Shown here: in pieces, positions 29,624-36,367 of the stretch
How positions within the stretch are numbered: the stretch's first letter is position 1
Layout: each line of letters starts with the position of its first letter
NCBI GenBank assembly: GCA_025450235.1
Contig: JANWHX010000225.1
Span: forward strand, 1-36,367
Reading direction: 5' to 3'
From: Chitinophagaceae bacterium
GTDB taxonomy: Bacteria; Bacteroidota; Bacteroidia; Chitinophagales; Chitinophagaceae
Length of the DNA: 36,367 bases
The notes under the pieces: model-generated
What the model was told of the DNA's origin: nothing
Database searches by the model: none
What the model saw: only the letters and a program-made list of their open reading frames with translations
Translations under genes and position numbers: made by a program

Positions 29624-31336
29624 ATGGCAAGCAAAAAGTACATCCTATTAGCAGGCATCCTTTGTCTGCTGTTTTCGTCAGCATTTTCACAAGCTCCAGT
29701 TCGGTCTTACGAGGACTCTTCGGTGATCCCATCCAAGAGAATGCCTCAATACACTGAGTTTATGGCAGGAACAAATAATTTCCCTGCAAAACCCCGAAAT
29801 CAATGGGAAATCGGATTAAAGGCCGGTATGTTCAGGATCAGCGGCGATGTCGCCTCTGAAATGAACCTGGGTCTTGGACTGCACGTCCGCAAGGCATTTG
29901 GGTATGTATTCTCAATGCGACTTGAATACATGTACGGATGGGGAAGCGGCCTCGACTGGACAGCCAACCAGAATACCGCTAAGAATGTTGCATGGCAGGG
30001 ACCCACGGTCGCGACAAGATATTCGGCGCCTTACAGAGCTCCTAACGGTACTGTAATTTCCACAATGGCTGGTGTTGGCGGTAGTCCTGCTGCGCCATTT
30101 GATATTGTTTATTACAATTATAAAGCAAAAGTACAGGACCTGTCGCTCCAGGGTATAATAACACTAAACAATATCCGGTTTCATAAAGCCAAGACCGGAT
30201 TTAATTTCTATGGCTTTGGTGGTTTGGGGGTAACGGTTTATGAGACCAAGATAAACGCCTTAAATGGCAGTGCTAAGTACGCATTCAATGGTATCTCCGG
30301 TAGCGTGTACGAGAATCGCAAAGACACTAAGAATGCCATAAAGGATTTGCTGGATGATAGCTGGGAAACGGCAGCGGAGAGCCAGGGAAACCGCCGGCCG
30401 AAAATGGGTAGCAATACATTGAAACCGTCGGGCACAATTGGTGCTGGTATGGCCTTTAAATTAAACAACAGATGGAATCTTGCACTGGAAGATCGTTTGA
30501 CCATCGTTAAAGATGATCTGTTGGATGGTCAACGCTGGGCTGAAAATCCATGGGGCGACGCCTCTCTCACCGCTGACTATGATTCTTACAACTTTCTCAG
30601 CTTGGGAATTAATTATAATATCGGATCTAAAGCGGTTGAGCCATTGTGGTGGTTAAATCCACTGGACTATGCTTATGCAGAAATTCGCAACCCCAAGCTC
30701 ATGAAAATACCAAAGCCAGTATTGCCTGACAGCGATGGCGATGGTGTTACTGATCAGTTTGACCGTGAACAAACACCTGCTAATTGCCCGGTCGATACCC
30801 ATGGCGTAAGCCGCGATACCGACGGTGATGGTGTTCCTGATTGTAAGGATAAAGAACTGGTTACTCCAACTTATTGCCAGCCTGTAGATGCTGATGGCGT
30901 GGGTAAATGTCCTGTTCCATGCCCGACTTGCGAAGGTTGTCCTGATCTGTGTAAAGGTGGTCAACCTGGTGGCTGTAGTGAAAAACTTGGAATGTTACCT
31001 AGCATCTCTTTCAAAGAGGGTTCAAATGTGCTTAGTAAAGACGCTGAAGCCGTTTTAGCTTCAGTTGCAGGAAGAATGCGCAATAATCCTGAATGTAAAG
31101 TGGTAGTTATCGGCTACTGCGCATCGGATAAAAAACAACAGCAGATGAGCTGGGATCATGTAAACAAGGTAATAACTTACCTGGTAGAAAAAGAAGGTAT
31201 AAGCGCCGACCGCTTTATCTTCAACTATGGACAGGAAGGTGGCGATTGCAATACAGTTGATCTTCGTGCAGCTTCAGAAGGCGAAGAAGGACCTAATACA
31301 GTGGCTCCTCCTCACCCCAATCTGCGTAAAAAATAA
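29624..31336 (+). CDS. OmpA-family outer membrane protein with TSP3-type Asp-rich repeats
   Basis: Signal MASKKYILLAGILCLLFSSAFSQ; beta-barrel N-term; DSDGDGVTDQFD, DTDGDGVPDCKD; C-term LSKDAEAVLASVAGRMRNNPECKVVVIGYC OmpA-like. Confidence 0.88.
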   Translation: MASKKYILLAGILCLLFSSAFSQAPVRSYEDSSVIPSKRMPQYTEFMAGTNNFPAKPRNQWEIGLKAGMFRISGDVASEMNLGLGLHVRKAFGYVFSMRLEYMYGWGSGLDWTANQNTAKNVAWQGPTVATRYSAPYRAPNGTVISTMAGVGGSPAAPFDIVYYNYKAKVQDLSLQGIITLNNIRFHKAKTGFNFYGFGGLGVTVYETKINALNGSAKYAFNGISGSVYENRKDTKNAIKDLLDDSWETAAESQGNRRPKMGSNTLKPSGTIGAGMAFKLNNRWNLALEDRLTIVKDDLLDGQRWAENPWGDASLTADYDSYNFLSLGINYNIGSKAVEPLWWLNPLDYAYAEIRNPKLMKIPKPVLPDSDGDGVTDQFDREQTPANCPVDTHGVSRDTDGDGVPDCKDKELVTPTYCQPVDADGVGKCPVPCPTCEGCPDLCKGGQPGGCSEKLGMLPSISFKEGSNVLSKDAEAVLASVAGRMRNNPECKVVVIGYCASDKKQQQMSWDHVNKVITYLVEKEGISADRFIFNYGQEGGDCNTVDLRAASEGEEGPNTVAPPHPNLRKK

Positions 31337-31373
31337 CGTAAGTAGGTGATTACTTTTTGCTGATAGATTAAGT

Positions 31374-31403
31374 CCCTCCCCAGTTCTGGGGAGGGTTTTT
31401 TTT
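31374..31403 (+). terminator. Strong intrinsic terminator
   Basis: CCCTCCCC-AGTTCT-GGGGAGGG-TTTTTTTT. Confidence 0.93.
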
Positions 31404-31525
31404 ATCGCGAATCACGGATTTCACGGATTATTGATCACGGATTAACGGATATCCTGGATTTCGGGACGATTGCCTTTGAATCCGCAAAATCTTCCATTTT
31501 ATCCGTGAAATCCGCGATTCGTGAT
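31404..31525. repeat. Long imperfect inverted repeat of the AATCCGTGA family
   Basis: Arms ATCGCGAATCACGGATTTCACGGAT (31404-31428) and ATCCGTGAAATCCGCGATTCGTGAT (31501-31525), 23/25 complementary. Confidence 0.75.
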
Positions 31526-31594
31526 GTTTATCAAAAGCTTAACCCTTGGGGTTTGGAGCCTGATATTTTTTGAGCAAGATTTGCCGGTAACAAC

Positions 31595-31602
31595 TACCTT
31601 TG
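31595..31602 (+). promoter_or_regulatory. -7 element TACCTTTG upstream of bamD
   Basis: Exact TAnnTTTG, 8 nt before the proposed ATG at 31611. Confidence 0.5.
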
Positions 31603-31610
31603 CACACTTT

Positions 31611-32429
31611 ATGCGTCGTCTTTTACCAGTCTTCATAACAATCATTTTTCTTAGCAGTTGCAGTCAGGGAATCAATAAGATACTTAAGAATTCCGATCCC
31701 GAGTATAAGCTTCGCTATGCCGAACAATATTTTGTAAAAAAGAAATACAATAAAGCGCAGGTGCTGTATGAAGACGTCATGCCTTTTTACAAAACCCGGC
31801 CGGAATTTCCGGACATTTATTATAAGTATGCTTATTGCGCCTACTACCAGGCTGATTATTTCAATGCGGAAAACCTTTTTAAGACTTTCATAGAAATATT
31901 CCCAAATAGTGCCAAGTCGGAAGAAATGGACTATATGAGAGCCTATTCGTTTTATAAGCAATCACCCAAGCCCGAGTTGGACCAGACAAACACCATAAAG
32001 GCAATAGGGATGATGCAGACCTTTATTAATACGCACCCGGGCTCAGCGCGTAATAAAGAAGCTTCAGAGATAATAGACATATGCAGGGCAAAGCTGGAGA
32101 CCAAGGATTTTAAAAGTGCTCAATTATATTACGACATGGGTCAGTTTCGTGCGGCAGGTGTCGCATTTGCCGCATTACTGAATTCATATCCCGAATCTTC
32201 CCGCGGGGATGAATATAAACTGATGATCATAAAATCCTATTATCGTTATGCTGAACTAAGTATTGAAGACAAGAAACCGGAACGATTTGAACATGTTATA
32301 AGTGAATACCAGGATTTCGTGGACCGGTTCCCGGAAAGTAAATTACGTAAAGAAGCAGAAGACTATCTGAATCTATCACAATCACAAATAAAAAAATTGT
32401 CGTATGAGCAAATTAAGACGCCAGCTTAG
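31611..32429 (+). CDS. bamD: Outer membrane assembly lipoprotein BamD (YfiO)
   Basis: MRRLLPVFITIIFLSSCSQG lipobox; TPR-rich YAEQYFVKKKYNKAQVLYEDVMPFYKT...ALLNSYPESSRGDEYKLMIIKSYYRYA. Start 31611 preferred over 31521. Confidence 0.9.
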   Translation: MRRLLPVFITIIFLSSCSQGINKILKNSDPEYKLRYAEQYFVKKKYNKAQVLYEDVMPFYKTRPEFPDIYYKYAYCAYYQADYFNAENLFKTFIEIFPNSAKSEEMDYMRAYSFYKQSPKPELDQTNTIKAIGMMQTFINTHPGSARNKEASEIIDICRAKLETKDFKSAQLYYDMGQFRAAGVAFAALLNSYPESSRGDEYKLMIIKSYYRYAELSIEDKKPERFEHVISEYQDFVDRFPESKLRKEAEDYLNLSQSQIKKLSYEQIKTPA

Positions 32430-32745
32430 TGCCGGCATTACAAATAATGTTGAGACAAAAAGCCTGGATGATATTAAGAATAAGACAGGCAATATCTATG
32501 AATCTATTGCTATTATTGGCAAAAGAGCTAACCAGATCAATATCTCTTTGAAAGAGGAATTGCATAACAAGCTCGATGAGTTTGCCAGCCATACCGATAG
32601 TCTCGAAGAAATCCACGAGAATAAAGAGCAAATTGAGATCTCACGGGCTTATGAAAGAATGCCCAACCCCGCCTTGCTGGCTACACAGGAGTTCATGGAG
32701 GATAAGGTGTATTTCCGTAAGGAAGAAGATGAGTTATTTAGCTAA
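32404..32745 (+). CDS. rpoZ: DNA-directed RNA polymerase omega/Rpb6-like subunit
   Basis: KTGNIYESIAIIGKRANQINISLKEELHNKL...YERMPNPALLATQEFMEDKVYFR; Bacteroidota bamD-rpoZ-coaBC order. Confidence 0.85.
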   Translation: MSKLRRQLSAGITNNVETKSLDDIKNKTGNIYESIAIIGKRANQINISLKEELHNKLDEFASHTDSLEEIHENKEQIEISRAYERMPNPALLATQEFMEDKVYFRKEEDELFS

Positions 32746-32767
32746 ATTTCTGTTATAGGAACATATG

Positions 32768-32803
32768 AAAGCGATCTCGTCGAAGTCGGGATCGCTTTTT
32801 ATT
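32768..32803 (+). terminator. Intrinsic terminator after rpoZ
   Basis: AAAGCGATCtCG...CGgGATCGCTTTTT. Confidence 0.8.
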
Positions 32804-32892
32804 TAGACCTCATGGTCCCAATGTTTCGGTTACTTTCTCCGAAGAAGATGACCAACTGTCCTTAAGCAGTATGAGGTTTTATAACTAAATGG

Positions 32893-32900
32893 TACTTTTG
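32893..32900 (+). promoter_or_regulatory. Candidate -7 element TACTTTTG abutting coaBC start
   Basis: Exact TAnnTTTG directly followed by ATG (32901) and a second ATG (32907); no clear -33 TTG. Confidence 0.4.
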
Positions 32901-32906
32901 ATGCGG

Positions 32907-34103
32907 ATGCTCAAGGGGAAAAAAATATTATTGGGAATTACAGGAAGCATTGCTGCCTATAAATCGATTTATCTTGTGCGCCTGCTTGTAAAAGCAGGTG
33001 CTGAAGTAAGGGTGATCATGACTCCTTCATCAAAAGATTTTGTATCGACTCTTACGCTTTCAACTCTTAGTCATCATCCTGTTCTTATTGAAATGTTTGA
33101 TGAGCAAAGCTGGTCAAACCATGTCATGCTTGGACGCTGGGCGGATGTAATGATCATAGCTCCGCTTAGCTGTAATACACTGGCCAAAATGGCAAATGGT
33201 CAATGCGATAATCTTTTGTTGGCGGTTTACCTCTCCGCAACATGTAAAGTTGTGGTTGCCCCCGCTATGGATGAGGACATGTGGAATCATCCTACAACAA
33301 AGGAAAATCTCAGGAAACTTGAATCGTTCGGTAATTCAATAATACCCGTCGAAAAAGGCGAGTTGGCCAGCGGATTGTTCGGGGATGGTCGAATGGCAGA
33401 GCCCGGGGATATTATAGAGTTCATAACAGCTAATTTTTTTTCAAAAGGTCCCCTTTCCGGTAAAAAAGTCCTTGTTACTGCCGGGCCCACATACGAAGCT
33501 ATTGACCCCGTTCGTTTTATTGGCAATCATTCATCGGGGAAAATGGGAATAGCTATTGCGAAGGAATTACATCACCGGGGCGCGGAAGTTACGTTGGTTA
33601 TTGGACCGGCGGCAACTGAGTTTTCTGCGAATGGAATTAATCTCGTTCGGGTAACCTCTGCAGAGGATATGTATAAAGCCTGTCATAAGGTATTTGCAGA
33701 TACGGATCTTGCTGTAATGTCGGCTGCGGTTGCCGATTATACCCCGGTAACAAGAGCAAAGGACAAGATCAAGAAGAAAGACGAAAGATTGCAGCTTGAA
33801 CTTACCAAAACAAAGGATATTCTAAAAAGCCTTGGGGAAAAAAAGAAGCCGGGCCAGGTATTGGTTGGCTTTGCATTGGAAACAGCAGACGAGAAGAAAC
33901 ATGCGTTGGAGAAGTTGGTGAAGAAAAATGCTGATATGATCATCCTGAATTCATTGAATGATACCGGCGCCGGGTTTGGACACGATACCAACAAGATCAC
34001 CATATTCAGGAAAAAAGGGAAAGAGATCGGTTTTACGACCAAATCAAAGGACGAAGTAGCAAAAGATATTGTCGACACCATAATTCGTTTTCATTATGCT
34101 TAA
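32907..34103 (+). CDS. coaBC: Bifunctional phosphopantothenoylcysteine decarboxylase/synthetase
   Basis: MLKGKKILLGITGSIAAYKS; PAMDEDMW; VTAGPTYEAIDPVRFIGNHSSGKMG; VGFALET. Track start 32889; 32901 or 32907 more likely. Confidence 0.95.
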   Translation: MLKGKKILLGITGSIAAYKSIYLVRLLVKAGAEVRVIMTPSSKDFVSTLTLSTLSHHPVLIEMFDEQSWSNHVMLGRWADVMIIAPLSCNTLAKMANGQCDNLLLAVYLSATCKVVVAPAMDEDMWNHPTTKENLRKLESFGNSIIPVEKGELASGLFGDGRMAEPGDIIEFITANFFSKGPLSGKKVLVTAGPTYEAIDPVRFIGNHSSGKMGIAIAKELHHRGAEVTLVIGPAATEFSANGINLVRVTSAEDMYKACHKVFADTDLAVMSAAVADYTPVTRAKDKIKKKDERLQLELTKTKDILKSLGEKKKPGQVLVGFALETADEKKHALEKLVKKNADMIILNSLNDTGAGFGHDTNKITIFRKKGKEIGFTTKSKDEVAKDIVDTIIRFHYA

Positions 34104-35013
34104 AAAGACATTTTTTATCCTTTCGTTTGTCATTGCCTTCTTCATGGCAGACGCACAGGAAATACAAGCCCGGTTGACCCTGATCACAAGCCAGATCGGA
34201 ACCACCGTGAACAAAAGTGTATTTCAATCTCTTCAAACCGGGTTAATGAATTTTCTAAATAACAGGAAATGGACGAATGATGTTTTTCAAATCAATGAAA
34301 AAATACAGTGTAATTTCTTGCTGAGTATAGAAGAAGCGCTTCCCAATAATGTATTCCGGGGCAAACTAACAGTCCAGGCAGCCCGCCCGGTGTACCGCTC
34401 AACTTATGATTCTCCTATCATCAATTTCATGGACGATAATATTGTTTTTCGCTACCAGGAATTTCAGTCGATTGAATTCAATGAGAACCGGGTACAGGGC
34501 AACGATCCTGTAGCGGCGAATCTTATGGCTATTCTCGCTTACTATGTTAACATTATACTTGGTTTTGACTATGATTCGTTCTCTCTTCGCGGGGGTGATA
34601 ACTATTTTCAAAAAGCATGGAATATAGTGAACAACGCACCCGAGTCGGGAGAGATCAGCGGATGGAAATCATTTGAAGGGCTTCGCAACCGTTATTGGCT
34701 TGCGGAAAACCTCAATAATAACCGGTTTGCTTTGATTCATGATGTCCTTTATTCGTATTATCGCACCGGCCTGGATCTTTTCCTTGAGAATGAGGACGGG
34801 GGCAGGACGGGTGTCCTGAACAGTATAAACTACCTGAACACAATCAACACAGAAAACCCTAATTCAATGATCCTGCAATTTTTCTTCCAGGGAAAGACCT
34901 CTGAATTAGTAAAAATTTTCAGTAAGGCGAAGCCGGATGTAAAAACACGGGCGCGGGACATACTCAGTAAATTAGATATTACAAATTCCGCGGCGTATAA
35001 AGAACTGAAATGA
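34096..35013 (+). CDS. DUF4835 family secreted protein
   Basis: 305 aa, signal ending ADAQEIQARLT; downstream of coaBC as usual in Bacteroidota; overlaps coaBC by 8 bp. Confidence 0.8.
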   Translation: MLKKTFFILSFVIAFFMADAQEIQARLTLITSQIGTTVNKSVFQSLQTGLMNFLNNRKWTNDVFQINEKIQCNFLLSIEEALPNNVFRGKLTVQAARPVYRSTYDSPIINFMDDNIVFRYQEFQSIEFNENRVQGNDPVAANLMAILAYYVNIILGFDYDSFSLRGGDNYFQKAWNIVNNAPESGEISGWKSFEGLRNRYWLAENLNNNRFALIHDVLYSYYRTGLDLFLENEDGGRTGVLNSINYLNTINTENPNSMILQFFFQGKTSELVKIFSKAKPDVKTRARDILSKLDITNSAAYKELK

Positions 35014-35405
35014 AAAAACTATTATTCTTTTTTTTCTCCTTACTTCTTTTCAACGCCTGCAAGGATAAGGATAAGGTTCCAAAGGGTATTTTACCAAAAG
35101 AAAAAATGCAGGAAGTAATGTGGAGCATGATAACCGCAGGTGAGTTCTTAAATGGATACATATTAAGCAAAGATTCCGTAGACAGGGTGGCGGAAAGTTC
35201 AAGAGTATATGGCCAGGTTTTCCAGATCCATCATGTTTCCAGGGAGGAGTTTGACAAAAGCTACTTCTATTACCGGCAACATCCCGATCTGATGCAGGTT
35301 ATTCTGGACTCTCTGGCAAAAAAACAAAACTATTCTATCGGCACATCTCAAAGAAGGGAAGATTCAATGCGCGGCAGACTACTAAAAGATTCTACAATAA
35401 AATAA
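35010..35405 (+). CDS. DUF4296 family lipoprotein
   Basis: MKKLLFFFFSLLLFNACKDKD lipobox; ATGA overlap with upstream gene. Confidence 0.75.
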   Translation: MKKLLFFFFSLLLFNACKDKDKVPKGILPKEKMQEVMWSMITAGEFLNGYILSKDSVDRVAESSRVYGQVFQIHHVSREEFDKSYFYYRQHPDLMQVILDSLAKKQNYSIGTSQRREDSMRGRLLKDSTIK

Positions 35406-35454
35406 CAGGTTGATCTAATCACAACTTCCCTAATTTTATCCCTCAATTTTTTGT

Positions 35455-36153
35455 ATGAATAAGGTTGTTGCCAATGCAGAAGAGGCTATACGTGATATAA
35501 ACGATGGAGCCGTACTGATGCTTGGCGGTTTCGGGTTATGCGGCATTCCGGAAAACTGTATTGCAGCATTGGTAAAAAAAGGAACAAAGCAACTGACCTG
35601 TATATCCAACAATGCCGGGGTGGATGATTTTGGAATCGGACTGATGCTCCGGAAAAAACAGGTAAAGAAGATGATATCTTCTTATGTGGGAGAGAATGCG
35701 GAATTTGAAAGGCAATTGCTGAGTGGAGAATTAGAAGTTGAATTGATCCCGCAGGGAAGCCTGGCCACACGATGTATGGCGGCAGGTTATGGGATGCCGG
35801 CTATTTATACTCCCGCCGGTGTCGGCACAGAGGTCGCGGCAGGAAAAGAGACAAGAAATTTCAACGGTAAAGACTACCTGATGGAATACGCTTTTGAAGC
35901 GGAGTTTGCCCTAGTAAAGGCGTGGAAGGGAGATACGGATGGCAATCTTATTTATAAAGAAACGGCGAGAAACTTCAACCCGCTAATGGCCATGGCAGGC
36001 AAAACAACTATAGCAGAAGTAGAAGAATTAGTTCCGGCAGGTGAATTGGATCCCAATAACATTCATACCCCGGGTATTTATGTTCGCCGGATTTTCCAGG
36101 GAAAGGATTATCAGAAAAGAATTGAGCAGCGAACGGTGAGGAAGAAGTCGTGA
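35455..36153 (+). CDS. scoA: 3-oxoacid CoA-transferase subunit A
   Basis: DGAVLMLGGFGLCGIPENCIAALVKKGTKQLTCISNNAGVDDFGIGLML...YTPAGVGTEVAAGKETR; family I CoA-transferase alpha subunit. Confidence 0.92.
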   Translation: MNKVVANAEEAIRDINDGAVLMLGGFGLCGIPENCIAALVKKGTKQLTCISNNAGVDDFGIGLMLRKKQVKKMISSYVGENAEFERQLLSGELEVELIPQGSLATRCMAAGYGMPAIYTPAGVGTEVAAGKETRNFNGKDYLMEYAFEAEFALVKAWKGDTDGNLIYKETARNFNPLMAMAGKTTIAEVEELVPAGELDPNNIHTPGIYVRRIFQGKDYQKRIEQRTVRKKS

Positions 36154-36258
36154 GTCGTGAGTCGTGAGTGGTGAGTGGTGAGTGGTGAGTGGTGAGTGGT
36201 GAGTGGTGAGTGGTGAGTCGTGAGTGGTGAGTCGTGAGTGGGGAGTCGGGAGTCGGGA
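36147..36258. repeat. Heptanucleotide minisatellite GTSGTGA, 16 tandem units
   Basis: 16 consecutive 7-mers (GTCGTGA/GTGGTGA, last three GTGGGGA/GTCGGGA), starting inside the last codons of scoA. Confidence 0.95.
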
Positions 36259-36343
36259 GTAATAAGATATAAGGATGAAGATAAGTAATATAGTATGTTA
36301 GTCAATTGGCGACATTCAATTTATTGACCGCATCAATAAAAGC

Positions 36344-36367
36344 ATGGCATTAACCAAAGAGCAAATA
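36344..36367 (+). CDS. Start of probable CoA-transferase subunit B (3' truncated)
   Basis: ATGGCATTAACCAAAGAGCAAATA = MALTKEQI, expected position and N-terminus for subunit B; only 8 codons visible. Confidence 0.5.

Noticed and set aside
31521-31610. N-terminal extension of bamD
   Set aside because: Overlaps the inverted repeat and the TACCTTTG promoter-like element; lipobox signal begins at 31611.
36147-36258. Possible CRISPR array
   Set aside because: Contiguous 7-bp units with no unique spacers, and no cas genes in the window.
36111-36305. Minus-strand ORF with SPLTTHHSPLTTHHSRLTTHD repeats
   Set aside because: It is the reverse translation of the heptamer array (period 7 nt gives a 7-aa periodicity in any open frame); no start context or non-repeat domain.
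1-36367. tRNA/rRNA genes, prophage, transposase or defence-island genes
   Set aside because: None recognised by motif reading on either strand; no tool-based scan was possible.

Overview
The window looks like an ordinary chromosomal segment of a Bacteroidota bacterium, probably Chitinophagaceae-like. Supporting signs are T9SS C-terminal domains, the bamD-rpoZ-coaBC-DUF4835-DUF4296 cluster, TAnnTTTG-type promoters and head-GIN/DUF2807 proteins. About 26 coding regions are supportable: a histidine kinase C-terminus (truncated at the left edge), guaA, a GMC oxidoreductase with a small partner, pbpC divergent from a thioester-containing bacterial alpha-2-macroglobulin, a universal stress protein, a glycosyltransferase-HAD fusion, a Gly-rich RRM protein, rpsF-rpsR-rplI, a 1.8k-residue secreted EEP-nuclease/lamin-tail/HYR protein, recJ, a polyprenyl synthetase, an OmpA-family protein, the bamD/rpoZ/coaBC cluster, and CoA-transferase subunit A with the first codons of subunit B. 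I see no CRISPR array, transposase, prophage, rRNA or tRNA. The best leads are: (1) the GT-HAD fusion, whose GT half resembles glucosyl-3-phosphoglycerate synthase, giving a predicted one-polypeptide glucosylglycerate route; (2) short repeat families, often heptanucleotide, in intergenic regions and reaching into gene ends; (3) the giant secreted nuclease-like protein; (4) TAnnTTTG elements placed so close to start codons that leaderless mRNAs are plausible; (5) a possible rpsF leader RNA. All homology statements are from recognition of motifs; no searches were run.
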